Below the pieces are notes generated by a model. It was given only the letters and a program-made list of their open reading frames with translations, was not told where the DNA came from and ran no database searches. From NCBI GenBank assembly GCA_031291055.1, contig JARLJU010000150.1:1-64000 (forward strand): a stretch of DNA of 64,000 nt. Reading direction: 5' to 3'. This document shows positions 34,596 through 44,206 of this stretch, piece by piece. Position 1 is the first letter of the stretch. Each line of letters opens with the position of its first letter. The position numbers and the translations under genes were made by a program. Source of the stretch: Rudaea sp. (GTDB lineage: Bacteria; Pseudomonadota; Gammaproteobacteria; Xanthomonadales; Rhodanobacteraceae).

Positions 34596-37391
34596 CTAGC
34601 TGCTGATCAGCTTGTCCAACTGCCGTCTCATTGGCGAAGCGGGCACGAAAGCCGCTTCGATAATCGGGCGTATACGCTCGAGCAGGATCCGCGCCGGGCC
34701 GGATTGGCCGTCGGCCCGCAGCGCCGCCACGTAGTCCAGGGTCATCGCGGCAGTCAGGGGATGGTTTTCACCCCAGCCACCGATCATCGCTTCGCGCGCC
34801 AGGCGCAAATCCTCCAACGCTGCACTTTGGTCATCGCGAGCCAGCGCGATGCGGCCGCTGAGCTGCAGACGTTGTGCCGTCATCAGCGGCGTGAAGCGGG
34901 CGCCGGATTTGGCCAGCGTATCCAGCGCGCCCTGCGCCTGGGCCGGATCGTTCCGCCGCAGCCACCACTCCGCCAGCAGCATTTGCGATCGCGCCGTATC
35001 CGGCTGGTCGACGCCGAGTTTGGCGATGCGTTCGGACAACGCATGATCGAGCAGCGGTTTGGCACTGTCGAGCTTGCCCTCGCTGATCAGCAAACGGGCC
35101 AGGTTGTGTTCGGCGCGCGCGATGCTGGGATCATCGGCGGGGTAGAGTTTCTGGCGCAATTCCAGCGATTGGCGGAACAGCGGTTCGGCCTGCGCATAGT
35201 CGCCCATGTCTTCGCTGGCAAAGGCAAGGTTGTTCAGCGGCAGGACGAAGCCTCGCGTACCGTCCTCGTTCATGCGTGCATACAGATCCATCGAACTGCG
35301 ATAGTTCGCGGCAGCCTCGGCGAAACGTCCGGCATCCTCGAGCGCGTATCCCAGCTCGTTATAGTCGTTGGCCACATCATCGTTGAGCTCACCCAGGTTC
35401 TGTTTGCGTGCGGCCAGAATCCTGGTGAGCAGGGGAATGGCCTCGGTGCTCTTGCCGTCGCGAGTCAGCGTCTTGGCCAGATCACTGAGCGTCTGCATCA
35501 CGGCAGGAAAACTGTCGTCGTGGTGCATGCGCTCGATCGCCAGCGCGCGGCGAAACGAATCGGTCGCCTCGGCGAACCGTTCCTGGTCGCGGTACAGCAG
35601 GCCGATATTGTGCAGGGTAATCGCAACCTCCATCGATTCGGGCCCTGCCTGCGCAACGCGGATCGTGAGCGATTTGCGGAAATCATCTTCCGCCTCGGCA
35701 AAATGATTCTCGCCGGCCAGTACCAGGCCCAGAGTGTTCCAGGAATCGGCCAGCGCCAGGTCGTTCGCGGGCAGGCGTGTCTGTCGCAGGACAAGCGCCT
35801 CGCGCGCGGCGGCTTCGGCACGCGCGTCGTGATTGTTGTTCGACAGCACGACCGCGAGCTTGCTCAGCGATTCCGCGGCCTCCAATGGCTGCCCGACTGC
35901 GGGATCGCGCCAGGCATCCGCGGCGCGCCGATACAGATCGATCGCCCGATCGGGTTTGCCAAGCATCCAGTAGGCGCGCGCCAGAACATCGAGCAGGCGC
36001 GCGCGTACGCCGGGTTGACTGGCCAGTTCGCGGTCGATGCGCTTGCTGCCCTGATCGAGCACTTCGCGCGCGCTGATGTCGCGTTTGCTGCCAACCTCGG
36101 GATTGACGACCTCGAACACCGACACGAGGAAATCGCTGACCTGGCTGGCCGTATCGGCCTGCAAACGCGCCTCGTGCTCGGCGGCGAGGGCGCGATCTCG
36201 TTCGCTGACCACGCGCCAGGTAAACAGCACGCCGAGCAGCACGAACAGGGCGCCCGCAGCGAACGCGGGCCAGCGCCGGCGCAGCAACCGAGCGTAGCGA
36301 TAGCGCAGGGATTGCGCACGTGCCTGTACGGGGCGCAGCTGCAAGTGGCGCTCGATGTCGTCAGCGAAAGTTTCGGCCGAGGCGTAACGCACCGTCGGGC
36401 GCGTAGCCGTCGCGCGCAGCACGATCGCATCCAGATCGCCGCGCAAACGGTGCCGCCAGGGACAGACGGACGGCAAGGCCAGCAAACTTGGCCGGTATTC
36501 GCCGGAAACCAGCCCCGCCACCGTGCGTTCGTTGGCATTGATCTGCGGGCTGCGACCGCTCAGCAGCTCGAATAGGATCAGGCCGAGCGAATACACATCG
36601 CTGGTCGTGGAAATATCCACGCCCAGCCGCTGTTCCGGGCTGGCATAGTGCGGCGTGAAGAAATTTCCACCCTGATGTTCCGCAGCGGCGCCGCCGCTGC
36701 GGTCCAGCGCCCGTGCGACACCGAAATCCAGCAGAGCGGGTACGCCGTCGGCGCGCACCAATACATTGGACGGCTTCAGATCGCAATGCACGATCAGCTG
36801 CTGATGCGCGGCCTGTACCGCGCGGCACACCCGCTGGAACAGACGCAGACGTCCGAGCAGATCAAGATGGCGATCGGCGCAATAACGGTCGATCGGCACG
36901 CCTTCGACGTATTCCATCACCAGATACGGCTGTCCGCTCGGCGTAGCGCCTCCGTCGAGCAGGCGCGCTATATCCGGATGCTGCAACGCGGCCAGGATCT
37001 GCCGTTCGGCGGCCAGACGCGCAAGCGTGTCGGCGGTCGGAAAACCGCGCAGCAACTTGATCGCTGCCTGCTGCCGGAAATGCCCGTCCGCGCGCTCGGC
37101 CAGATACACCGCGCCCATGCCGCCGCTGCCGAGCTTGCGCACCAGGCGCCACGCGCCTACGCGTTCACCGACGCCAAGTTCAGTCTCCGGCAACGACGCT
37201 AGCAAGGCATCTACCGGAATTGCCGCGCGTCGCAGCGAACCGGTCTGCGCCGCAAGCAGGGCCTGCACTTCGGCAATCAACCCGGCATCGGCGCCTTCCG
37301 TGGTCAGGCGTTCTCGTTGCGTGTCCGCGGGCAGATCGCAGACCAGATCGAACAGGCGACGGATCTCGGCAAAGCGCGTCGACGAGGTCAT
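34596..37391 (-). CDS. Transmembrane Ser/Thr protein kinase with TPR repeats
   Basis: 931 aa. A Hanks-type kinase domain (about 80-350) has the G-loop LGSGGMGAVY (88-97), the ATP Lys112, HCDLKPSN (202-209) and DFG (222-224). The HRD Arg is replaced by Cys (a non-RD kinase), while the catalytic Asp204 is kept. One TM helix (about 374-393) is followed by a long C-terminal array of TPR-like repeats (about 400-930; repeated ALxLRQTxL... and LAxxYRDQERFAEA patterns). It follows an ECF sigma factor gene by four bases, and such sigma/kinase pairs in Xanthomonadales act together, the kinase activating the sigma factor. Substrates here are not known. Confidence 0.93.
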   Translation of the reverse strand: MTSSTRFAEIRRLFDLVCDLPADTQRERLTTEGADAGLIAEVQALLAAQTGSLRRAAIPVDALLASLPETELGVGERVGAWRLVRKLGSGGMGAVYLAERADGHFRQQAAIKLLRGFPTADTLARLAAERQILAALQHPDIARLLDGGATPSGQPYLVMEYVEGVPIDRYCADRHLDLLGRLRLFQRVCRAVQAAHQQLIVHCDLKPSNVLVRADGVPALLDFGVARALDRSGGAAAEHQGGNFFTPHYASPEQRLGVDISTTSDVYSLGLILFELLSGRSPQINANERTVAGLVSGEYRPSLLALPSVCPWRHRLRGDLDAIVLRATATRPTVRYASAETFADDIERHLQLRPVQARAQSLRYRYARLLRRRWPAFAAGALFVLLGVLFTWRVVSERDRALAAEHEARLQADTASQVSDFLVSVFEVVNPEVGSKRDISAREVLDQGSKRIDRELASQPGVRARLLDVLARAYWMLGKPDRAIDLYRRAADAWRDPAVGQPLEAAESLSKLAVVLSNNNHDARAEAAAREALVLRQTRLPANDLALADSWNTLGLVLAGENHFAEAEDDFRKSLTIRVAQAGPESMEVAITLHNIGLLYRDQERFAEATDSFRRALAIERMHHDDSFPAVMQTLSDLAKTLTRDGKSTEAIPLLTRILAARKQNLGELNDDVANDYNELGYALEDAGRFAEAAANYRSSMDLYARMNEDGTRGFVLPLNNLAFASEDMGDYAQAEPLFRQSLELRQKLYPADDPSIARAEHNLARLLISEGKLDSAKPLLDHALSERIAKLGVDQPDTARSQMLLAEWWLRRNDPAQAQGALDTLAKSGARFTPLMTAQRLQLSGRIALARDDQSAALEDLRLAREAMIGGWGENHPLTAAMTLDYVAALRADGQSGPARILLERIRPIIEAAFVPASPMRRQLDKLISS

Positions 37392-37395
37392 GGCA

Positions 37396-37953
37396 TCAGG
37401 ACAAGGCTTGATTCAGCCATGCGCGCGCAAAGCGCAGATCGCGGTCCACGGTCGGCACCGACACGCCGATCGCCTCGGCGATCTCCTCGCGCTGCATGCC
37501 GGCGAAATAGCTCATTTCCACGATGCGGGCGCTGCGTTCGTCGTACTCCTGCAAGCGTGCCAGCGCCTGATCCAGCGCGAGCAGATCCAGTTCCATGTTC
37601 CCGTTCTGGCCAATGTCGGCCTGCGACAAAGTCACGCGCACATCGCCGCCGCCGTGCTTGTCGGACATGCGCCCGCGGGCTTGGTCGACCAGCACCGTGC
37701 GCATATGCAAGGCTGCCAGCGCGAGAAAGTGACTGCGACTTTTCCAATCGACGTCGGAACCGATCAGCCGGATCAGCGCTTCATGCACGAGGGCTGTTGG
37801 GTTGAGCGTCTGCGCCGGCCCCTCGCGGCGAATGCGCGCCACCGCCATCGCACGCAGGACGTCGTACAGCTGCGGCATCAGCTTTTCAAGTGCGGCTCGA
37901 TCGCCTGCGTGCCAGGCATGCAGCAGCCCGGTGACTTCGCCTTCGTCCGCCAT
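37396..37953 (-). CDS. ECF-type RNA polymerase sigma factor
   Basis: 185 aa. Sigma region 2 (about 10-75, with LHAWHAGDRAALEKLMPQLYDVLR and the SHFLALAALHMRTVLVDQAR helix) and region 4 (about 130-182, ARIVEMSYFAGMQREEIAEAIGVSVPTVDRDLRFARAWL) are clear. This length and the missing region 3 fit the ECF family often paired with Ser/Thr kinases rather than anti-sigma factors. The kinase gene follows directly, and there is no anti-sigma gene. Its regulon could include the downstream secreted and collagen-like genes, which is an inference from position only. Confidence 0.92.
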   Translation of the reverse strand: MADEGEVTGLLHAWHAGDRAALEKLMPQLYDVLRAMAVARIRREGPAQTLNPTALVHEALIRLIGSDVDWKSRSHFLALAALHMRTVLVDQARGRMSDKHGGGDVRVTLSQADIGQNGNMELDLLALDQALARLQEYDERSARIVEMSYFAGMQREEIAEAIGVSVPTVDRDLRFARAWLNQALS

Positions 37954-38051
37954 GCACGGATTCCACCTGCGTCGGGTGCGCCAAGTGTAGCGCGGACGCG
38001 GGAATGGCCGGCAGCGAACTCGGTGTCAGCCGCCCACGCCGGTGGATCGTA

Positions 38052-39776
38052 TCAGGTGCGGAATGGATACAGGGGCGGCAAGGGCGAAGACGGCGTGGGC
38101 GCTGCCGACGACGCCAGATCCGGTCCGTTGCGGAATGTTGCGGCCAGGCGTGCACACAGGCCCTCACTGTTGCCGGCGCCATACAGCGCGCGATCCAGGT
38201 CGGCGATGGCGCTTGCCTGGCCAGGATCGCTGACGCGTCGCGCCAGGTCGCCGAGATTGCGCACCTGGGGATCGATTGCCCGCGCCCACGCCAGCAAGGC
38301 GCGCGCCGCGGACGGCAAATCCCGATTCGTGCAGGCATCGCGGAACGCCGACCGGGCCGACGCCGTGGTGTCGACAACCGCGCTTACCGGCGTTTCGACC
38401 TGCGCGCGCCGACGTTGCATGACCAGCCAGACAATCCACGCCGTCAGGGTGAGTGCCCACAATGCGAGTGCGAAAAACGCGAGCCGGCGCCAAAGATCCG
38501 CTTCCGCGCCCTGATCCGACGGCCCCGGCGTCGCGCCGGCAGCGGCTGCGGGTGCCAGGGGATTCTGCCGCACTGCGGCCTTAGGTTCATTTGCGACATT
38601 GCTCACGTCCGGCCCGGCAGCGGGCTCGACATTCAAGTTCAGGGCCGGCACTTCGGCAGTCTCGACGCGATCGTGCGCCGTGTCCCACCAGCCGATGCTG
38701 ATCGCGGGCAGGCTCAACGAGCCGGCACGATTGGGCACGATCGCAAACTTGCGCTCGCGTTCCCCATACAACCATTCGCCATCGTCACGATTCTGCGTCG
38801 TGGTCTTGTCGGGGTAAACGTCGGCGCCGTCGATCTTCGGCAGCGCCAATTCCGGCAACTGCTCAAATCCCAATCCCTGGGCCTTCAGGTGCAGGGTCAG
38901 CGTCAGCGGTTCGCCTACTTTTGCGGTTTTTGTCGCATCGATGCCTTCGGCACCGAGAGTCACCGAACGCGCGGGCAACCATGCGTCCGTGCCGGAAGCC
39001 GCCGGTCGCGGGCGCACATCGAGCGTGATCGCGTCCGCGCGCGCAGAGATGCTGCGGCCACGGCTGAAGAAACTGTTGATGTCGCTGGGATCTACCGCGT
39101 GGCCGCGGAATGTGATGGCCGGTACGGTCGCAGGACCGCTTTTTTCCGGCAGCAGCGCGTAGTGGCGCTCGAGTACGCGATAACGACGCCCGCCGACGTC
39201 GGCCGCGAAATTCGCATCCTGTCCGAGTTTTTTCACAACCAGCCCGTCGGCCTGCGGATCGTCGAGGCTGCCATCGCTCAGGTTCAGCGCAAAGTATAGT
39301 TTTACCGTCAGGCGCACCTGCTGTTGCACGTAGGGGGCGCGCGGATCGACGGCAACCTCGATGTAGACATCATCGCCTGCCTTGCCGCCCGTGCCGGCAA
39401 CCGCCGCCTGCACATTCAGCGCCAGCGGCTGTGTATGCTGACCGGCAACGTCGAGCGCGGGAATCGACAGTGTGCCCGCATGTTTCGGTTCCAGACCGAT
39501 GGCCCACAGCAGCTTGGAACTGGCCTGGCCATTGACGATGTTCATCGACGTCGAGCTTTGCGAGCCAAGCAGGTTGAAGTCCCGCGCCAGCACGCCGAAG
39601 TCCGGCTTCGCGGCACCGTTGTCGCCGGTGACCTCGACGTTGAGGGTTACCGTCTCGCCCATCTGCATGGCATTGCGATCGAGCCACGCTCGCACCTCCG
39701 CCGCATTGGCATCGGCGCAAATCCACAAAGATACAAATGAAATCAATATCGCTAAGTGCCTGAGTCGAATTTTCAT
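38052..39776 (-). CDS. batD: BatD-like oxygen-tolerance protein
   Basis: 574 aa from the ATG at 39776 (MKIRLRHLAILISFVSLWI), which overlaps the batB/C stop as ATGA; the longer frame upstream lies inside batB/C. A signal peptide (about 1-25) is followed by repeated beta-rich BatD domains (VRAWLDRNAMQMGETVTLNVEV ...), one TM helix near residue 445 and a cytoplasmic tail with an alpha-helical segment. BatD proteins work with BatA/BatB and MoxR in envelope stress and aerotolerance. It is the last gene of the block. Confidence 0.88.
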   Translation of the reverse strand: MKIRLRHLAILISFVSLWICADANAAEVRAWLDRNAMQMGETVTLNVEVTGDNGAAKPDFGVLARDFNLLGSQSSTSMNIVNGQASSKLLWAIGLEPKHAGTLSIPALDVAGQHTQPLALNVQAAVAGTGGKAGDDVYIEVAVDPRAPYVQQQVRLTVKLYFALNLSDGSLDDPQADGLVVKKLGQDANFAADVGGRRYRVLERHYALLPEKSGPATVPAITFRGHAVDPSDINSFFSRGRSISARADAITLDVRPRPAASGTDAWLPARSVTLGAEGIDATKTAKVGEPLTLTLHLKAQGLGFEQLPELALPKIDGADVYPDKTTTQNRDDGEWLYGERERKFAIVPNRAGSLSLPAISIGWWDTAHDRVETAEVPALNLNVEPAAGPDVSNVANEPKAAVRQNPLAPAAAAGATPGPSDQGAEADLWRRLAFFALALWALTLTAWIVWLVMQRRRAQVETPVSAVVDTTASARSAFRDACTNRDLPSAARALLAWARAIDPQVRNLGDLARRVSDPGQASAIADLDRALYGAGNSEGLCARLAATFRNGPDLASSAAPTPSSPLPPLYPFRT

Positions 39777-41737
39777 CCGCCGCCTCCTTGCGCGCCCTGA
39801 CCGTTTTGCCGGCGCTGATATTCGAGCTGAAACTTGCGCCGCAGCAGGCCACCCGGATCGTCCGGTATGCGCTGCATCCACTGTTCTACCGCTTGCTGGT
39901 GCTCATCGTGCGGGGCGTCAGTCTCGCGCGCTCCCAGACGCACCGGTTGCGCTTGTTGTCCGTCCTTCCCGGCATCTTTTTTCACAGCCTGGTCCATCGC
40001 CTGCTGGAATTGCTGCTGTGATTGCTGGTCCGCTTCATTGGCCGCTGGCTGCGCCTGTGATTTTTTTTCGTCACCGGATTGATTCTGTCTGCCCTCCGCC
40101 GAGTCCTGCTTGTCCTGATCCTGCTTGCCTTGATCCGATGATGATTCGTTCTGCCCGGAACCTTGCCGGCCATCCTTGTCTTTCTGCGCTTCGTTGCCGG
40201 AATCCTGCTGCTGGTCCTTTTGCTGACCTTTTCCATCCTGATTCTGCTGGTCCTGCGGCTTGTCCCCGGATGAGGTTCCGGAACCGTCATCCTGGTCTTG
40301 ATCGTGGCCCTGATGATCTTTCGAATCCTGTGGATTTTGCTGCTTTTTATCTTGTTGCTGTGGCTGCTGTTTCTTCAGCCATGCTTCGACAGCCTGCTTG
40401 TTGGCCGCCGCATCCTGCATGTCGGGCGCGAGCTTGAGCGCCGCATCGTACGCGGCGATGGCCTGCGGGTAGTGCCCTTGCTTCGCCAGCGAGTTTCCGA
40501 GGTTGTATTGCGCATCGGCACTGTCAGCACGACCGAAGTCCTGTGCTGCCGTCGCGAAGTCGCCAGCCTTGTAAGCAGCGCTGCCGCGCAACGCTGGTGA
40601 TTGCGCCAGTGCCTGCGCCTGGGACGCGTGGCCGGCCTCGAGCTCGCGCTGCGCCTGCTGGTCGGGGCGCTGCCAGAGATCCTGCCAGGAAAAAGCCTGT
40701 GCCGTTTGCGTATGCGCGCATAACGCCAGCGGCAACAGCATCAGCCAGCCGCGACGAAATCCCAACGCCGCCAAGGGCAGCAGAAGCAGCACCAGCCAAG
40801 GGCCACGGTCGAGGAAACGCGGTGTGGTCGCCTGCGTCGCCCTGGCTTCTGCAACCGCATGCGGCGCCAGTGTGTCGAGCAACTTGTCCAGATCGGCGGC
40901 ATCCGCGGTGTAGGTAACGTAACGCCCACCGCCGGCCGCCGCGACGGCGGCCAGCGCACCAGCATCGAGTTTCGGCAAAACGATATCGCCTGCAGCATTT
41001 TTCAGAAAGCCCCCCTGCGGCAGCGCGACCGGCGCGCCTTGCTCGCTGCCAATGCCGAGCACCGAGACCCTCACGCCGGCCGCGAGCGCGCGGCGCGCGG
41101 CTGCGGCTGCATCGTCGTCGGCGCTGTCGGCAAGCAGCACGATCTCGCCGTCATCGGCACCGCCTTGCTTGATCAGCTTCAGCGCGAGATCGATCGCGCG
41201 TCCGGTGGCGTTGCCGTTGATTGGCATCACGCCCGGGTCAAGCGCATCGACGAGATTCGCAACCGTATTGGTATCGTCGGTCAGCGGCGCGACGACAAAG
41301 GCATCACCGGCATAGGCGATCAGTGCGGTCTGCGCATCACCGCTGCGTTTGAGCATATCGTCGAGTTTGTAGTGCGCGCGCTCGTAGCGGCTGGGCTTCG
41401 CATCCTGCGCCAGCATGCTGGTACTCAGCTCCAGCGCAAATACGCGCGCTGCCCGGTTCTGATACAAGGGCTGCGGCAGACGTTCCCAGGCAGGTCCTGC
41501 CAGGGAGACACAGGCAAGCGCCCAGCCGGCGGCAACCAGCCAGCGCGGCAGGCGTGTCGGCGCAGCACCGTCACCGGGGACCAGCAGGTGCTCAAGCAGG
41601 TGAGCATCGACGGCGCCGCGCCACGCGCCGGCATCGCCGCCGCGGTCCACGAGCATGTGCCAGAGCAGAGGCAGCGCGGCAAGGGCCAGCAGCCACCACG
41701 GACGCAAAAAGTGGAAATTGGCAATAATCGCGTTCAT
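39773..41737 (-). CDS. batB: BatB/BatC fusion: VWA domain, TPRs and Gln/Asp-rich tail
   Basis: 654 aa. Two N-terminal TM helices (about 9-27 and 66-84), a VWA domain (about 93-310), a further TM near 318-345 and then TPR repeats (RGSAAYKAGDFATAAQDFGR, DAQYNLGNSLAKQGHYPQAI). A very hydrophilic tail of about 180 residues follows, rich in Gln, Asp and Lys (QQQDKKQQNPQD...). In other organisms BatB and BatC are separate; here they are joined. The MIDAS motif reads ELSTS instead of DxSxS, so the metal site may be altered. It overlaps both neighbours by four bases. Confidence 0.88.
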   Translation of the reverse strand: MNAIIANFHFLRPWWLLALAALPLLWHMLVDRGGDAGAWRGAVDAHLLEHLLVPGDGAAPTRLPRWLVAAGWALACVSLAGPAWERLPQPLYQNRAARVFALELSTSMLAQDAKPSRYERAHYKLDDMLKRSGDAQTALIAYAGDAFVVAPLTDDTNTVANLVDALDPGVMPINGNATGRAIDLALKLIKQGGADDGEIVLLADSADDDAAAAARRALAAGVRVSVLGIGSEQGAPVALPQGGFLKNAAGDIVLPKLDAGALAAVAAAGGGRYVTYTADAADLDKLLDTLAPHAVAEARATQATTPRFLDRGPWLVLLLLPLAALGFRRGWLMLLPLALCAHTQTAQAFSWQDLWQRPDQQAQRELEAGHASQAQALAQSPALRGSAAYKAGDFATAAQDFGRADSADAQYNLGNSLAKQGHYPQAIAAYDAALKLAPDMQDAAANKQAVEAWLKKQQPQQQDKKQQNPQDSKDHQGHDQDQDDGSGTSSGDKPQDQQNQDGKGQQKDQQQDSGNEAQKDKDGRQGSGQNESSSDQGKQDQDKQDSAEGRQNQSGDEKKSQAQPAANEADQQSQQQFQQAMDQAVKKDAGKDGQQAQPVRLGARETDAPHDEHQQAVEQWMQRIPDDPGGLLRRKFQLEYQRRQNGQGAQGGGG

Positions 41738-42729
41738 CGCACCACGGCCAGTGAACGCGGCAAAACGATCGGGCGCAAGGCCGCCAGCGCGAGCAGCAAG
41801 ACTCCGGACAACGGCCAGTAGAACAGCTCGTCGACCGGGCGATACAGTTGTTGTGCATCGTCCGCGGGTTCGAGCTTGTCGATCTCGCGATAAATCTGTG
41901 CCAGTTCCGCGGTATCGCGCGCGCGATAGAAGTGGCCGCCGGTCTTTTCAGCCATATCGGTGAGCAGTTTCGCGTCCAGATCGGCCGATGGATTGACGAT
42001 CTGGCTGCCGAAGAACCCATTGACGCGCATCGCCTCGGCGCCGATGCCGATCGTGTAGATCTTCACATGCTCTGCGACCGCCAGCTCGATCGCCTTGCGC
42101 GGGTCGAGTTCGCCGGCATCGTTGACGCCGTCGGTGAGCAGGATCAGCACGCGCTGATTCTGCGGGCGTTCGCGCAGACGCTTCACCGCCAGACCCACGG
42201 CGTCGCCGATCGCGGTTTCCCTTCCCGGCAAGCCCACTGCCGAATCATCGAGCTGCTTGAGTACGGTATCGCGATCGAAGGTAAGCGGTGTGAGCAGATA
42301 CGCCTGGCTGCCGAATACGACCAGCCCGATGCGATCGCCAACGCGACGGCGGATGAAATCGCCGGCGATGGCCTTGACCGCACCGTAGCGGCTCACGGCG
42401 CGGCCACCGATCGCCATGTCCTCGGTGCTCATGCTGCCGGACGCATCCACCGCCAGCAGCAGATCACGTCCGCTGCGCGGCAAGGCCTGCGCATCGCCGA
42501 TCCATTGCGGCCGCGCCGCGGACGCCAGCAGAAGCAGCCAGGCCAGAAGCGCGAGCACTCCGCGCCAACGTGGGACCGGTGCCGCAGCATCCGCGCTGTC
42601 CAGACCGGACAGAGTGAGCGGCAAGCGCAGGGCCGCGCCCGACGGCAACCGTGCGGCCGGCAAAACGCGCGCTGCCAGCCACGGCAGCGGCAGCAAGAGC
42701 AACAGCCACGGCCATGCCCATTCAAGCAT
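41734..42729 (-). CDS. batA: BatA-like VWA membrane protein
   Basis: 331 aa. Two N-terminal TM helices (about 5-23 and 55-73), a VWA domain with intact MIDAS VDASGSMSTEDM (about 94-105), the later TDGVNDAGELDP, and a C-terminal TM (about 305-325). BatA is thought to form a membrane complex with BatB and to be a target of MoxR ATPases. It is in the middle of an overlapping set of genes. Confidence 0.93.
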   Translation of the reverse strand: MLEWAWPWLLLLLPLPWLAARVLPAARLPSGAALRLPLTLSGLDSADAAAPVPRWRGVLALLAWLLLLASAARPQWIGDAQALPRSGRDLLLAVDASGSMSTEDMAIGGRAVSRYGAVKAIAGDFIRRRVGDRIGLVVFGSQAYLLTPLTFDRDTVLKQLDDSAVGLPGRETAIGDAVGLAVKRLRERPQNQRVLILLTDGVNDAGELDPRKAIELAVAEHVKIYTIGIGAEAMRVNGFFGSQIVNPSADLDAKLLTDMAEKTGGHFYRARDTAELAQIYREIDKLEPADDAQQLYRPVDELFYWPLSGVLLLALAALRPIVLPRSLAVVR

Positions 42730-43201
42730 GACCGCTCTCCGTGTCGAGCGCGGTGCGGGTCCAGCGTCGCACCAGCGCGATCAATGCCGCAGCATCGTAG
42801 ACCTGCGACGCGCGGAATGGTGCATCGAGCAGAACACGGCCGACGCCGCAGGCAAATTCATCGCCAGCCAAGCGCGAGTCCAGATACTGCAGCCAGCGCT
42901 CATCAGGCAGGGCGGCGGCGGCCGGCTTGTCCCGCAACGCCATGCGCCGCAGGAACTGCGACAACGCCGCGGCCAGGGCGACCGGATCTCCCTTTGCGGC
43001 ATCGATGCAGCGGTCCAGTTCCGCCAGCAGGGCCTTTCTGGTCCGCCGGAGTTTTTGCTCCCGGCGCAATTTCACAAAGACAAAAAAGCCGCAAAGTACA
43101 ATCGCAAGCCCAAGCAGCCACCAGCCGGGCGCGGGTGGCCACCATCCGGGCGGCGGCGGCAGGTGGATGTCGCGCAGGGACGGTCCGGCCGCGGGGTTCA
43201 T
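42722..43201 (-). CDS. DUF4381 membrane protein of the Bat cluster
   Basis: 159 aa from the ATG at 43201. A Pro-rich N-terminus (DIHLPPPPGWWPPAPGWW), one TM helix (about 28-46), then a cytoplasmic helical domain (about 50-155). This layout is that of DUF4381 proteins, found between DUF58 and BatA genes. It overlaps batA by eight bases and the DUF58 gene by four. Function unknown, probably structural in the complex. Confidence 0.85.
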   Translation of the reverse strand: MNPAAGPSLRDIHLPPPPGWWPPAPGWWLLGLAIVLCGFFVFVKLRREQKLRRTRKALLAELDRCIDAAKGDPVALAAALSQFLRRMALRDKPAAAALPDERWLQYLDSRLAGDEFACGVGRVLLDAPFRASQVYDAAALIALVRRWTRTALDTESGHA

Positions 43202-44121
43202 GCCGGCCTCGCAATATTGCGGCGGCCGTCCAGACCTAGCAGCCGGGCGAGAGCGGGCTCGGGTTCGGCGGCCGTATCGAGCAGGGTCCAGCCAAGACCA
43301 TGACGCTTGAGCATGTCGATGAAGCCCTGACGCCGCTCGGCAAAAAGTTGCGGCCAGCGTGCGCGCGTGCGCGCGGCGCTGAAATCCAGCAGCACCTGGC
43401 CGGACTCGCTGCGCAGCGCATAGCGCGCGGGCGGCGGCGCCTGCTGCTCCAGCGGGTCGGTAAGCACCAGTGCAGCGACATCGCAGTGCTCGGCCAACAG
43501 GGTCAACGGTGCCTCTGCCGCGGCGTCCGCGGAAAAGCCATCGCTCAGCAGAATCACGCGGCTTCCCGGCCGCGCGAGCCTGTGCGCACGCCGCAACGCC
43601 TGCGACAGCGGCACCACTTCGTTGCCGGTGGCCGCGATCGCATCCCATTCGGCTAGCGCGCGCAACACACGCAGCGCGCCGCGCGGACCACCGCCGGGTT
43701 TGACTTCGGCATTGAGCCCCGGACCGAAGCCGAGAGCGCCGATACGGTCACCGCCCTGCACCGCAGCCCAGGCCACTAGCGCGGCAGCGCGCGCGGCCTG
43801 CACCGACTTGAAACGCACGCGCGTGCCGAAGCGCAGACCGGGATTGTCGTCGATCACCAAAAGTACACTTTGTTCGCGTTCTTCCTGGAACAGCTTCGTG
43901 TGCGGACGACCGGTACGCGCAGTGACGCGCCAATCCATCTGGCGGATATCGTCACCCGGCTGGTAGGCACGCGATTCCACGTAGTCCACGCCGCGACCGC
44001 GAAAGCGCGAAACATGCGTCGCCGCATGACTGCCGCCGACGCGGGCGGCCGGCCGCGCAAGCCTGCGCGCGCGCAGGCGCAGGGCAATCAGATCAGCCAG
44101 GGTGACGTGGACGGCATTCAT
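43198..44121 (-). CDS. DUF58 (VWA-like) protein of the Bat cluster
   Basis: 307 aa from the ATG at 44121. The DUF58 signature YQPGDDIRQMDWRVTARTG (about 54-72) is clear, followed by KLFQEEREQSVLLVIDDNP (about 76-94), which has a VWA-type metal-binding start, and a C-terminal VWA-like fold. There are no TM helices. Genes of this type nearly always follow moxR and precede bat genes, as here. Confidence 0.92.
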   Translation of the reverse strand: MNAVHVTLADLIALRLRARRLARPAARVGGSHAATHVSRFRGRGVDYVESRAYQPGDDIRQMDWRVTARTGRPHTKLFQEEREQSVLLVIDDNPGLRFGTRVRFKSVQAARAAALVAWAAVQGGDRIGALGFGPGLNAEVKPGGGPRGALRVLRALAEWDAIAATGNEVVPLSQALRRAHRLARPGSRVILLSDGFSADAAAEAPLTLLAEHCDVAALVLTDPLEQQAPPPARYALRSESGQVLLDFSAARTRARWPQLFAERRQGFIDMLKRHGLGWTLLDTAAEPEPALARLLGLDGRRNIARPA

Positions 44122-44206
44122 GCATGAAGTGGGGGTCAAGGGCCAGGGACAAAGGCGCAATGGCGCACTCTGAAACGTTACCTGCTTCGACGCTCTGCTG
44201 TCTTGC

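Noticed and set aside
34506..36575. 689-codon plus-strand frame opposite the kinase gene
   Set aside because: Shadow of the TPR region; no ribosome-binding site and no domain pattern.
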